A DNA stretch of 22,697 bases from Clostridiales bacterium UBA4706 (GCA_002404605.1 DHKA01000035.1:1-22697), one strand, 5' to 3'; counted from the first letter of the stretch, positions 1 through 7,154 are shown. Numbers and translations: made by a program. The notes: generated by a model from the letters alone, not told the origin.

Positions 1-79
1 TCTCCCATAGGGGGAGCATATCAAAATTTGGGACCTGCGCCCTTTCGTTAGACAGCGGAGCGGGGCTCGTTTGAATGAT

Positions 80-1852
80 TTAGGACGCTTCTTCAAACTG
101 GCTGTTATAGAGATCGGCATAGAAGCCGCCGCGCTGCATGAGCTCGTCGTGCGTGCCGCTCTCGACCACGTCGCCGTCGCGCAGGACGAGAATTTTATCT
201 GCGTTTTTGATCGTAGACAGGCGGTGTGCGATCACAAAGCTGGTGCGCCCCTTCGTAAGCTCGTCCATGGCCCGCTGGATCAGCAGCTCCGTGCGGGTAT
301 CGACCGAGGAGGTCGCCTCGTCCAGAATGAGCATGGGCGCGTTTTGCAGCATGGCGCGGGCGATGGTGAGAAGCTGCTTCTGTCCGGCGGAGATACCGGC
401 GCTTTCGGAAAGCACGGTATCGAACCCCTGCGGCAGCGAATGGATGAGCTTGTCGAGTCCGCAAGCGCGGCAGACCGTTTCGAGCTGCTCGTCGGTGATG
501 CCCTCCATGTTATACACAAGATTTTCCCGCACCGTTCCCTCAAAGAGCCAGGTGTCCTGTAAAACCATGCTGAAAAGATCGTGCACATCCTCCCGGCGCA
601 TATCGGAGATGGGCACGCCGTCGATCGTGATGGATCCGCTGTTGATCTCAAAGAAGCGCATGAGCAGATTGACAATCGTGGTCTTGCCCGCGCCGGTCGG
701 GCCGACGATGGCGACCTTTTGTCCGGGGAGCACCTCGGCGGAAAAGTCCTGGATGATGATCTTGTCCGGATTGTTCGGATAGCTGAAGCGGACATGGTCA
801 AAGCAGACCTTGCCGCGCACATCGGTGAGTTTCGCGGTCTTTTCGCTCTCGTCGGGCATCTCTTCGCTTTCGAGAAAATCGAAAATGCGGTGCGCGGAGG
901 CGGAGGCGGTCTGCATGTTCGTCATGCCCTGCGCCATCTGCGTCAGCGGCGAGGTGAAGAGCCGGACGTACAAAATGAAGGAGACGATCACGCCGAACTC
1001 GATCGTGCCGTTCATCGCAAGGATCGAGCCAAGAACGCACACCGCAACATAGGCGATATTGCCGACGATGTTCATAAGAGGCTGCATCATGCCGGAGAGA
1101 AACTGCGATTTCCAGTTCGCATCGTAAACGGCGGCGTTGAGCGTATCGAACTGCGCGCCGATCTTCCGCCCGGCGCGGCTGAGCCGCACGACCTCATGCC
1201 CGGAGTACATTTCCTCCACATACCCGTTCAGCTCACCGAGACTTTTCTGCCGCGCAGCAAAATACCGCTGCGATTTGGACAGAATGAGCACCGTCAGCAG
1301 CATGCCGAGGATCGTCACGCCGATGGAGACGAGCGCGAGCCGCCACTCGGTGACGAACATCATAATAAGGCAGCCGACGAACTGCGTGGCCGCGCTGATG
1401 ATCGTGGGAAGACTGTTCGTGAGTCCCTGCTGCAGGGTGGAAACGTCGTTCGTGATGCGGCTGAGAATGTCGCCCTGCGAGGTTGTGCCGAAATATTTCT
1501 GCGGCACGCGGTTGATCTTGGCCGAAAGCTCGCCGCGCATGCGGTAAGACATTTTCAGCGTGACAACAGACATCGTGTAGTGCTGGATAAAGCTGAAGAG
1601 TGCGCTGAGCGCATAGATGACGGCAAGAAAAATGCCGACTTTGGCAATTGCTGCAAGGTCGATATTCCCGGTAAGACCGTCCGACATCAGCGTGGCGATC
1701 CGGCCAATCTGATTCGGCCCGAGGATCGTCATCACCGCGCTGAGCGCGGCGAGGATCAGCGCCATAATAATGACGCCCATGCTCGAACGCATATAGTCCG
1801 TAAGGCGCGGTACCGCGGAGCGGATGCTGTTTGCTTTATTGGTTCGTTTCAT
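80..1852 (-). CDS. ABC exporter half-transporter, active-site subunit of a heterodimer
   Basis: 590-residue type I ABC exporter half: an N-terminal six-helix membrane domain (about residues 20-320) followed by a nucleotide-binding domain. Visible motifs are Walker A (VGPTGAGKTT), Walker B with the catalytic Glu (LILDEATSSVD) and the H-loop His (IAHRLSTI). The signature motif is altered: ISAGQ instead of LSGGQ. The partner encoded just upstream has the complementary defects, so the pair fits heterodimeric multidrug exporters such as LmrCD, BmrCD or TM287/288, with one competent and one degenerate ATP site. The start follows an AGGAGGG site 12 bases after the partner's stop. It is the last gene of the MarR-ABC-ABC operon. 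Substrate unknown; drug, peptide or lipid export are all possible. Confidence 0.93.
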   Translation of the reverse strand: MKRTNKANSIRSAVPRLTDYMRSSMGVIIMALILAALSAVMTILGPNQIGRIATLMSDGLTGNIDLAAIAKVGIFLAVIYALSALFSFIQHYTMSVVTLKMSYRMRGELSAKINRVPQKYFGTTSQGDILSRITNDVSTLQQGLTNSLPTIISAATQFVGCLIMMFVTEWRLALVSIGVTILGMLLTVLILSKSQRYFAARQKSLGELNGYVEEMYSGHEVVRLSRAGRKIGAQFDTLNAAVYDANWKSQFLSGMMQPLMNIVGNIAYVAVCVLGSILAMNGTIEFGVIVSFILYVRLFTSPLTQMAQGMTNMQTASASAHRIFDFLESEEMPDESEKTAKLTDVRGKVCFDHVRFSYPNNPDKIIIQDFSAEVLPGQKVAIVGPTGAGKTTIVNLLMRFFEINSGSITIDGVPISDMRREDVHDLFSMVLQDTWLFEGTVRENLVYNMEGITDEQLETVCRACGLDKLIHSLPQGFDTVLSESAGISAGQKQLLTIARAMLQNAPMLILDEATSSVDTRTELLIQRAMDELTKGRTSFVIAHRLSTIKNADKILVLRDGDVVESGTHDELMQRGGFYADLYNSQFEEAS

Positions 1853-1864
1853 TTCCGTCCCTCC

Positions 1865-3619
1865 TTACGCGAGCTCCGCGGCACTCAGCTGCGATGTTGC
1901 GATCTCGCGGTACACCTTGCAGAAGCGCATAAGCTCTTCGTGCGTTCCCATGCCGGCGATCCCGCCGCGGTCGAGAACGAGGATCTTTTCCGCGTGGCGG
2001 ATCGTGCTGATGCGCTGGGCGACGATGATCTTTGTCACGTCGTGCAGTTCGCGGTTCAGACCCTCGCGCAGCTTTGCATCCGTCCGGTAATCGAGTGCCG
2101 AGAACGAATCGTCAAAGACCAGGATCTCCGGCTTTCGCGCCAGCGCGCGGGCGATGGAAAGGCGCTGCTTCTGCCCGCCGGACACGTTGCGGCCGAGCTG
2201 CTCGATCTCGTAGTCTGTGCCCTCCGGCAGCTTATCCACAAATTCCTTTGCCTGCGAAAGCTCGATGGCGCGGTCAAGGTTTTCGCTGTCGCTTCCGGCG
2301 GCGCTCTCACCGAAGAGAACATTGTCGCGCACCGTTCCTGAGAAGAGAACGGCCTTCTGCGTGACGTAGCCGAGCTTATCGTAAAGCGCATCGAAGGAAT
2401 AGTCCTTCACATTCACGCCGTCGATGAGCACCTCGCCCTCCGTCGCGTCGTAAAAGCGGGGGATGAGCTGGACGAGCGTCGTCTTGCCGCTGCCGGTCGC
2501 GCCGATGATGGCGAGCGTTTCGCCGCGGTTCACCTTGAAATCAATGTTTGTCAGCGCGTCTCCGGAGGCGTGGGGGTAGCGGAACGAAACGTTCCGGAAC
2601 TCCACCGTCCCGGTCTCCGTGCCGGTTTGTACGCTGCCCTCGCGGATGGAGGCTTTGCGGTCGAGCACTTCGTTGATGCGCTCCGCGGACACCTGCGCCT
2701 GCGGGAGCAGCATGAAGATCATGGCGAGCATCATAAATGACATGACGATGTATGTCGCATACGTGCTGAATACGAGCACTTCGCTGAACATGGTGAGACG
2801 CGCGGTCATATCCGTCACGGCAATGCTGTTCACGAGCGCGGCGCCGACCCAGTAGATCGCAAGCGCCAGACCGTTCATCCCGAGCGACATCGACGGCTGC
2901 ACCAGCGCGAACAACTTCTGGTTTTTCATCTGCAGCTCCATCATGCCGCGGCTGGGGCCGTCAAACTTTTCGTTCTGAAACTCCTCCGCGTTGAAGGCAT
3001 GCACCACGTTGATACCGGTCAGATTTTCGCGCGCCACACGGTTGATCTTGTCCGTCATTTTCTGCACAAGACGGAAACGGGGAATGCACGAGCCCATAAT
3101 AAGCAGCACCGTTGTGAAAAGCACAACAACGAACGCCGCGGTCACGGCGGACAGCTCCCAGCTCTTGCCGAGAATCTTGATGATCGCCCACACCGCCATG
3201 ATGGGGGCCTTGATCATCATCTGGAGCCCCATGGCGATGATCATCTGAATTTGGGTAATGTCGTTTGTCGTGCGGGTGATGAGACTCGGGATGGAAAAGT
3301 CCTGCATTTCCTCGCTGCCGATGTCCATCACGTGGCGGAACAGCTTTTCACGCACCGCAAAGCTGAACCCGGACGCTGTTTTCGCGGCGAGAAAACCGCA
3401 CGCGATCGCAAGCACCGCGCTCGCCGCCGTGCAGCCGAGCATATTGAGCCCGACATTGGCAATATCCGCCGTTGTGCCGGACGTTTTGATCAGCATCGTG
3501 AGCTCCGTCATATAGTCCGGCAGACGAAGATCAAAATAGATCTGCACCACGACGAACACCAGACAGAGCAGCGCCATCTCCTTTTCTTTCCGGCGCATGT
3601 TTTTCAATAGTTTCAGCAT
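1865..3619 (-). CDS. ABC exporter half-transporter, degenerate-site subunit
   Basis: 584-residue membrane plus ATPase half-transporter. Walker A (IGATGSGKTT) and a good signature (VSGGQKQR) are present. The residue after the Walker B Asp is Asp rather than the catalytic Glu (LVFDDSFSALD), and the H-loop His is Gln (VAQRISTI). This Asp/Gln pair is the known hallmark of the non-catalytic half of heterodimeric ABC exporters. Its intact signature would complete the competent site of the partner, whose own signature is degenerate. The start lies one base beyond the stop of the MarR gene, and its GGAG ribosome site overlaps the end of that gene, so translation is probably coupled. The fold and heterodimer assignment are firm; the substrate is not. 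Confidence 0.93.
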   Translation of the reverse strand: MLKLLKNMRRKEKEMALLCLVFVVVQIYFDLRLPDYMTELTMLIKTSGTTADIANVGLNMLGCTAASAVLAIACGFLAAKTASGFSFAVREKLFRHVMDIGSEEMQDFSIPSLITRTTNDITQIQMIIAMGLQMMIKAPIMAVWAIIKILGKSWELSAVTAAFVVVLFTTVLLIMGSCIPRFRLVQKMTDKINRVARENLTGINVVHAFNAEEFQNEKFDGPSRGMMELQMKNQKLFALVQPSMSLGMNGLALAIYWVGAALVNSIAVTDMTARLTMFSEVLVFSTYATYIVMSFMMLAMIFMLLPQAQVSAERINEVLDRKASIREGSVQTGTETGTVEFRNVSFRYPHASGDALTNIDFKVNRGETLAIIGATGSGKTTLVQLIPRFYDATEGEVLIDGVNVKDYSFDALYDKLGYVTQKAVLFSGTVRDNVLFGESAAGSDSENLDRAIELSQAKEFVDKLPEGTDYEIEQLGRNVSGGQKQRLSIARALARKPEILVFDDSFSALDYRTDAKLREGLNRELHDVTKIIVAQRISTIRHAEKILVLDRGGIAGMGTHEELMRFCKVYREIATSQLSAAELA

Positions 3620-3620
3620 A

Positions 3621-4094
3621 TTAACTCCTGTTCTCCGGGGAAAGCCCGTTTTTGCGTATGTCCTCTATGTTGTCGCCTATTGCCGCGAGACAGCTGTGGA
3701 GCACGGCAATGTCCGCCTCCGACAGCCCGGCGACCAGCTTCTGCGCGAATGCCTTTTGCAGTTCGCGCCCCCGCTCAATGACCTCCGCCGCCGCGTCCGT
3801 GCAGACGAGCCGCGTTTTCCGGCGGTCGCCGGGGACCTCCTGCCGCGAGAGAAACCCCTCGTTCACGAGCCGGTCCACATGGACGGACACAATGCCGGAC
3901 TTGAAGCCGCGGCACTGGCAGACGTCCTTTGCCGTACCGCTCTCGGGGTTGTTGGCAAAAAACATCAGAATATCGACCGCCATCGGCGGCAGACCGGTAT
4001 CCCGGCAGACCGGCTGCAATGCCGCGTGGTAGGCTTCAATAAACCGATTTGCGTTGCGGAACATCTGCGAAGCGGTGAAGTTCTGCTCGGTCAT
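3621..4094 (-). CDS. MarR-family repressor of the ABC exporter operon
   Basis: 157-residue winged-helix regulator. The frame stays open upstream, but the ATG at 4094 (MTEQNFTAS) is chosen because GGAGGG lies 4 bases before it and the consensus promoter lies further upstream. The recognition-helix region (residues about 53-80) is followed by a wing with GDRRKTRL, matching the MarR D-x-R motif. It is the first gene of an operon with two ABC exporter genes, the usual layout for a repressor that is relieved by the pump's substrate. A perfect 12-base palindrome at the start of its transcript suggests it represses its own promoter. The ligand cannot be read from the sequence. Confidence 0.9.
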   Translation of the reverse strand: MTEQNFTASQMFRNANRFIEAYHAALQPVCRDTGLPPMAVDILMFFANNPESGTAKDVCQCRGFKSGIVSVHVDRLVNEGFLSRQEVPGDRRKTRLVCTDAAAEVIERGRELQKAFAQKLVAGLSEADIAVLHSCLAAIGDNIEDIRKNGLSPENRS

Positions 4095-4116
4095 AAAACC
4101 CTCCAAGAATAGAAAC

Positions 4117-4128
4117 TCTAATATTAGA
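4117..4128. promoter_or_regulatory. Palindromic operator, probably for the MarR regulator
   Basis: TCTAATATTAGA is a perfect 12-base palindrome just downstream of the -10 box of the MarR-ABC promoter, covering roughly +3 to +14. Its position fits self-repression. Binding by this MarR protein is inference. Confidence 0.6.
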
Positions 4129-4137
4129 ATATATGTG

Positions 4138-4166
4138 ATTATAGTCCGCCCCAAACCGGATGTCAA
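4138..4166 (-). promoter_or_regulatory. Consensus sigma-A promoter of the MarR-ABC-ABC operon
   Basis: Read on the minus strand, TTGACA (4161-4166) and TATAAT (4138-4143) are separated by exactly 17 bases. Both boxes match the housekeeping consensus at all six positions. Such a strong promoter makes sense if it is normally held shut by a repressor. Confidence 0.88.
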
Positions 4167-4216
4167 CCGACGTAGCGTAAACAATTTATGAACGATCCGA
4201 TGCAGGGCCTTTCACA

Positions 4217-4251
4217 GAAAAAGGAAAAGAGGCACCATATCGATGCCTCTT
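4217..4251 (-). terminator. Rho-independent terminator of the methyltransferase gene
   Basis: On the minus strand an 8-base-pair stem (AAGAGGCA with TGCCTCTT, loop 9) is followed by a T-rich run (TTCCTTTTT). It lies 12 bases after the methyltransferase stop and ahead of the MarR promoter, so the two units are separate. Confidence 0.85.
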
Positions 4252-4263
4252 CTCCATAAAAAT

Positions 4264-4917
4264 TTATTTTGTACAGCAGAAGTAGACCATCGACCCGTCA
4301 ACGTGAAGGTCGATTTCCTTATACATTTTCCGCAGAGTGGCTCTCAGCTCTTCCTCCGTCTGGAACGGCGGGGTGAACCAGCCTTTCTTTGCAAGGATGT
4401 TTTTCACGAGCCAGTCGGTGATCCCGGCTTTGCCCTTTATGTAAAAACAGGCGATAAATCTGCCGCCGGGCTTCAAAACACGCCATGTTTCCCGAAAAGC
4501 CTTTTCCTTATCGGGGAAAGCGTGGAAACCGTTCATGCTGACAACGATATCAAAGGATCCGTCGTCCATCGGCAGATCCCCCACGTCGCCCTGCATGCAC
4601 TTGATATGCGCCTGACCGCATAGCCTTTTCTCGGCTTGTTCGAGCATGTCCGTGCTGTAATCGAGACACGTGATGCGGGCATTTTTCAGGGAGGCCCATT
4701 TGTGCTCCGTGAACACGGCCGTTCCGACCGGGACATCCAGAAGCTCTCCGGAAAAATCGTCGGGGATATAGGCTAAGACATTCCGCGCGATGACCTTGTC
4801 ATCCGTACCGCTCCAAAAGAGCTTGATATACAGTCGGCTGAAAACATTCCCCTGCGTGAGAACATCGTCGTATATGTCCCTGGATGCTTCATAAGCGTTT
4901 TGTATTTTATCTGCCAT
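4264..4917 (-). CDS. Class I SAM-dependent methyltransferase (Methyltransf_11/UbiE type)
   Basis: 217 residues. The SAM-binding loop is a variant motif I (LLDVPVGTAVF, normally D-x-G-x-G-x-G), followed by the acidic post-I strand (ITCLDYS), motif II (GDVGDLPMDDGSFDIVVSMNGFH) and the typical LKPGGRFI stretch. These place it among small-molecule methyltransferases. An upstream in-frame GTG at 4926 exists, but ATG 4917 is preferred because GGGGTG lies 6 bases before it. It is a single-gene unit with its own promoter and terminator. Nothing nearby reveals the substrate; the neighbouring exporter is separated by the terminator. Confidence 0.85.
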   Translation of the reverse strand: MADKIQNAYEASRDIYDDVLTQGNVFSRLYIKLFWSGTDDKVIARNVLAYIPDDFSGELLDVPVGTAVFTEHKWASLKNARITCLDYSTDMLEQAEKRLCGQAHIKCMQGDVGDLPMDDGSFDIVVSMNGFHAFPDKEKAFRETWRVLKPGGRFIACFYIKGKAGITDWLVKNILAKKGWFTPPFQTEEELRATLRKMYKEIDLHVDGSMVYFCCTK

Positions 4918-4952
4918 GTGGTTCACCCCGTAGATTTGGTTGTCTGTTGTTC

Positions 4953-4981
4953 ATTATATCATTCAGGAAGGCACCGGACAA
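4953..4981 (-). promoter_or_regulatory. Promoter of the methyltransferase gene
   Basis: Minus strand: TTGTCC (4976-4981), 17 bases, then a perfect TATAAT (4953-4958). It lies about 36 bases before the ATG at 4917. Confidence 0.7.
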
Positions 4982-5030
4982 GGAATAACGGGAAAAATCC
5001 GCGGCAGTTCCCCCCGGTTGCTCCGACACA

Positions 5031-5130
5031 GGAGGCGAGGAGAGTTGACCTGCGCTGCGGCGCAGGCCTGCCTCGCGGCTCTGGAGCGCCCCCGGCGCTC
5101 CATTCACTGCCGCTCGGGTTCAACTCTCCT
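5031..5130. repeat. Cruciform-like repeat carrying a copy of the tmRNA 3' end
   Basis: An outer 11-base inverted repeat (AGGAGAGTTGA at 5038-5048, its complement at 5120-5130) encloses two perfect hairpins: CCTGCGC/GCGCAGG (5049-5066) and GGAGCGCC/GGCGCTCC (5083-5101). An 8-base pairing between 5001-5008 and 5106-5113 crosses the outer stem and could form an alternative fold. Bases 5031-5048 are identical to 5180-5197, the last part of the tmRNA gene from within its T-loop to the acceptor end. No reading frame or tRNA fits this stretch. Confidence 0.7.
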
Positions 5131-5132
5131 GC

Positions 5133-5173
5133 AATAAAAACAGGAAAGACACCACGAAGGTGCCTTTCCTGTT
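5133..5173 (-). terminator. Rho-independent terminator of ssrA
   Basis: Minus strand: a 15-pair stem with one G-T wobble (arms 5139-5153 and 5159-5173, loop 5 bases) is followed by TTTTTATT. It begins 2 bases after the CCA end of the tmRNA. Confidence 0.92.
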
Positions 5174-5175
5174 CT

Positions 5176-5539
5176 TGGTGGAGGCGAGGAGAGTTGAACT
5201 CCTGTCCGAAAACGCTTCAAAGGGAACTTCTCCGGGCGCAGACGCTTGTTTTGGGATTCCGCATCCCTGTTTCCCTCATCACCGGCCAAACGTCAAGACG
5301 GCAAGTCAGGTAGCTTCATTATGCATGGCGCGCTCAAAGCTTTGCGCGCTCACGTCCGCCTCTCATCGACGCCCCGCTTCCGGGCCGAGGCACTCCCGGA
5401 GGGGACGGGTCACGGCTTAAGCCGCGGCCAGAGCAACGTTATCGTTGTTCTTTAATTTATAATTGCCCATTTTAAGGATGGTAGGCGCATCCGCCCGCTA
5501 TTCCAATCTCCGCATCCCCGTCGAAACCGTGACGCCCCC
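5176..5539 (-). ncRNA. ssrA: Transfer-messenger RNA (tmRNA)
   Basis: About 364 bases. The 5' end reads GGGGGCGTCACGG with TTTCGACGGGGATGC following, the conserved tmRNA start. The 3' end is a tRNA-like half: T-stem AGGAG/CTCCT around the loop TTCAACT, acceptor strand CGCCTCC, then an encoded ACCA. The acceptor strand pairs with the 5' GGGGGCG. The mRNA-like part reads GGC (5465-5467) to TAA (5417-5419) and would encode GNYKLKNNDNVALAAA, preceded by the Ala carried on the RNA. This resembles the Bacillus tag, which also resumes at GGC and ends NVALAA. The resume codon is inferred by that comparison. It frees stalled ribosomes together with SmpB, encoded upstream on the same strand. Confidence 0.95.
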
Positions 5540-5541
5540 CT

Positions 5542-5620
5542 AAGTTGCCGCCGCTTCTGCGGAAACGGCAGAGTCGCCTTTGGCGAGGCAACTTCAAGGG
5601 GGAACCGTGTTCCCCCTTGA
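5542..5620. repeat. Two adjoining folded repeats between the cyclophilin gene and ssrA
   Basis: First unit: AAGTTGCC (5542-5549) pairs with GGCAACTT (5587-5594) and encloses two hairpins, CCGC/GCGG (5551-5562) and CGCC/GGCG (5575-5585), giving a three-way shape. Second unit: a perfect 11-base hairpin TCAAGGGGGAA/TTCCCCCTTGA (5594-5620, loop CCGTG). Neither is followed by a T run on the minus strand, so neither looks like a terminator. The first unit ends 2 bases from the tmRNA 5' end. Confidence 0.7.
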
Positions 5621-5636
5621 GGACCCCTTCTTTTTG

Positions 5637-5682
5637 GAATAAGGAAGAAGTTTGAATAAATATCTCCTTAATTTCCTTATTC
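5637..5682. repeat. AT-rich inverted repeat upstream of ssrA
   Basis: GAATAAGGAA (5637-5646) and TTCCTTATTC (5673-5682) are perfect complements separated by 26 bases. No T run follows on either strand. The rest of the 5621-5724 stretch is AT-rich, with no gene and no convincing promoter. Confidence 0.4.
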
Positions 5683-5724
5683 TTTGGGACAAGGAAGATT
5701 CAGAAAATCTCTTCCTGTATCTTT

Positions 5725-6240
5725 TTATCTTTTCTTCGGCTCGGGGTATTCCTCGCCGAAGGTCTCCACGGTGACCTTTTTCATGACCTGCGGCTCCATG
5801 GGACGGTCGTTGCGGTCGGTGCGCGTGCCGGCGATCTGGTCAACGACCTCGATGCCCTCGGTGACGGCGCCGAACGCGGCGTACTGCCCATCAAGGTGCG
5901 GGGCGTCCTCATGCATGATGAAGAACTGGCTCCCGGCACTGTTGGGGTACATGGAACGGGCCATGCTCAAGACGCCGCGCTTATGCTTGAGATCGTTCTT
6001 AAAGCCGTTGCCGCGGAACTCGCCGTAAATGTGGTAGCCGGGGCCGCCCATGCCGGTACCTTCCGGATCGCCGCCCTGGATCATAAAACCGGGGATGACG
6101 CGGTGGAAGATCAGCCCGTCATAAAAGCCCTTGTTGATGAGAGAGATGAAGTTGCGAACGCTCTCCGGCGCGATCTCGGGGTAAAGCTCGGCTTTGATAA
6201 CGCCGCCGTTTTCCATTTCGATGGTCACAACAGGATTCAT
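5725..6240 (-). CDS. Cyclophilin-type peptidyl-prolyl cis-trans isomerase
   Basis: 171-residue single-domain cyclophilin without a signal peptide, so probably cytoplasmic. It catalyses cis-trans isomerisation of X-Pro bonds. The active-site segment FHRVIPGFMIQGGDP holds the catalytic Arg and the Phe and Gln that line the pocket, and SAGSQFFI supplies the second Phe. The LDGQYAAFG segment carries Tyr at the position of His126 of human cyclophilin A. The start codon overlaps the smpB stop (ATGA), so the two genes are translationally coupled. ssrA lies downstream on the same strand with no evident terminator between. Confidence 0.93.
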   Translation of the reverse strand: MNPVVTIEMENGGVIKAELYPEIAPESVRNFISLINKGFYDGLIFHRVIPGFMIQGGDPEGTGMGGPGYHIYGEFRGNGFKNDLKHKRGVLSMARSMYPNSAGSQFFIMHEDAPHLDGQYAAFGAVTEGIEVVDQIAGTRTDRNDRPMEPQVMKKVTVETFGEEYPEPKKR

Positions 6241-6710
6241 TCTTTGAAATTCCTTTCTTTCATGGCGCGGTCCATATCGCGCTTCGCGTTGCGCTCGGCG
6301 TCTGAATCGCGCTTGTCGTACAGCTTTTTGCCCTTGCAGAGGCCAAGCTCCACTTTGACGCGGCTGTCTTTGAAGTACAGCGAGAGCGGCACGAGCGCCA
6401 CGCCGTCCTGCGCTACGCGCTCGCCGAGCTTGCGGATCTCCCGCTTGTGCATCAGCAGCCGCCGGATGCGCACCGGGTCGCGGTTGAAGATGTTGCCCTT
6501 TTCGTAAGGGCTCACATGCATCCCCCGCACGAAAAGCTCACCTTCCCGGATCGTGCAGTAACTGTCCTTCAGATTCACCTGCCCGGCACGGATGGATTTT
6601 ACCTCCGTTCCGAACAGCTCAATGCCCGCTTCAAAGCGTTCCAGCACAAAGTAGTCGTGGAACGCCTTGCGGTTGGAAGCGATCTCCTTGACCCCTTCTT
6701 TTTTCGGCAT
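6237..6710 (-). CDS. smpB: SsrA-binding protein SmpB
   Basis: 157 residues, the normal length. The N-terminal OB-fold region shows NRKAFHDYFVLERFEAGIEL and GTEVKSIRAGQVNL, which are diagnostic for SmpB. The C-terminal tail is basic and matches the family (GKKLYDKRDSDAERNAKRD). SmpB binds the tRNA-like domain of tmRNA and places it in the A site of stalled ribosomes. A strong GGAGGAGGT site precedes the ATG at 6710. It overlaps the cyclophilin gene by 4 bases. ssrA lies about 700 bases downstream on the same strand, a common linkage. Confidence 0.97.
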   Translation of the reverse strand: MPKKEGVKEIASNRKAFHDYFVLERFEAGIELFGTEVKSIRAGQVNLKDSYCTIREGELFVRGMHVSPYEKGNIFNRDPVRIRRLLMHKREIRKLGERVAQDGVALVPLSLYFKDSRVKVELGLCKGKKLYDKRDSDAERNAKRDMDRAMKERNFKE

Positions 6711-6743
6711 GGCCTTCCACCTCCTCCGCCTTACAGTAAAAGT

Positions 6744-6752
6744 ATTATACCA
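6744..6752 (-). promoter_or_regulatory. Extended -10 promoter of smpB
   Basis: Minus strand TGGTATAAT: a perfect -10 box (6744-6749) with the TGn extension. The nearby TTGACA (6757-6762) is only 7 bases away, too close to serve as its -35 box; at 17 bases only TTTTTC is seen. Confidence 0.65.
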
Positions 6753-6781
6753 TACCTGTCAAGAGCGAAAAAGAGAGAATT

Positions 6782-7012
6782 TCACCGTCCGTGCGCGGCG
6801 AGCCGGGAGAGCGCCTCGCGCGAGAGGTAAACGCCGCTTGCCGGGCGCGCGAGCAGCAGGCTTTCCTCCCGCCCGGCGATGATCTCGATCTCCAGCGCGC
6901 CCCAGTCTGCTTCGCCGAGCGCGGCGAACACGAGCCTTTTGGCGTCCGAAAGGTCCGGGTGCCCCGGCACGCGCAGCGCGAGCGCCTGGGCGCTTTTCGC
7001 GTTTTTCTGCAT
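6782..7012 (-). CDS. Small protein of unknown function (76 residues)
   Basis: Starts MQKNAKSAQALALRVPG at an ATG preceded by GGGAGG with a 6-base spacer. An apparent longer frame from 7043 has no such site. The protein is soluble, without a signal peptide or Cys motif. The segment LEIEIIAGREESLLLARPAS looks like two adjacent beta-strands before a short helix. It lies upstream of smpB on the same strand but has its own -10 box, and smpB has another, so it may be an independent unit. I do not recognise a family. The good start site and sensible codon use make it likely to be a real gene. Confidence 0.65.
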   Translation of the reverse strand: MQKNAKSAQALALRVPGHPDLSDAKRLVFAALGEADWGALEIEIIAGREESLLLARPASGVYLSREALSRLAAHGR

Positions 7013-7041
7013 AAACAGCCTCCCAAAGAAAGTTTTTCTCC

Positions 7042-7047
7042 ATTATA
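7042..7047 (-). promoter_or_regulatory. -10 box for the 76-residue gene
   Basis: Perfect TATAAT on the minus strand, about 30 bases before the ATG at 7012. The hexamer 17 bases upstream (TGTTTA) is a weak -35 box. Confidence 0.5.
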
Positions 7048-7101
7048 CGCCCCCCTTTCGCCGATAAACAGTGAAAAAAGCTGGAAAAGCCGGGAGAGGC
7101 G

Positions 7102-7110
7102 TGGTAAAAT
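7102..7110 (+). promoter_or_regulatory. Extended -10 promoter of the Nudix gene
   Basis: TGGTAAAAT carries the TGn extension; no good -35 box is visible. It lies about 45 bases before the ATG at 7155, back to back with the promoter of the 76-residue gene. Confidence 0.5.
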
Positions 7111-7154
7111 GTCTTGCTATGAAGTCAGTCCGCGCCGCGGAAAGGAGAGCATTT

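Noticed and set aside
1..79. CTCCC/GGGAG (2-16) as terminator of the ABC operon.
   Set aside because: Only 5 pairs and no T run; the end of the operon transcript may lie outside the window. Nothing else was seen in this stretch.
581..2341. A 586-codon plus-strand frame opposite the ABC exporter genes.
   Set aside because: Antisense to two well-supported exporter genes; His/Arg/Asp-rich product without recognisable domains.
5031..5130. A possible extra tRNA or second tRNA-like gene.
   Set aside because: The outer stem and two hairpins suggest a cloverleaf, but there is no D-loop, anticodon stem of the right size or CCA, and only the 3' segment resembles tmRNA.
4900..5455. Several short frames across the tmRNA and its flanking repeat.
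   Set aside because: They overlap ssrA and its terminator on the other strand or frame; such products are common mis-annotations over tmRNA genes.
5690..5716. A hairpin (AGGAAGATT against AATCTCTTCCT) as terminator of the cyclophilin gene.
   Set aside because: The stem has a two-base bulge and no T run follows on the minus strand.
6744..6762. TTGACA and TATAAT before smpB read as a normal promoter pair.
   Set aside because: They are only 7 bases apart, so they cannot act as -35 and -10 of one promoter; the extended -10 explains the site better.
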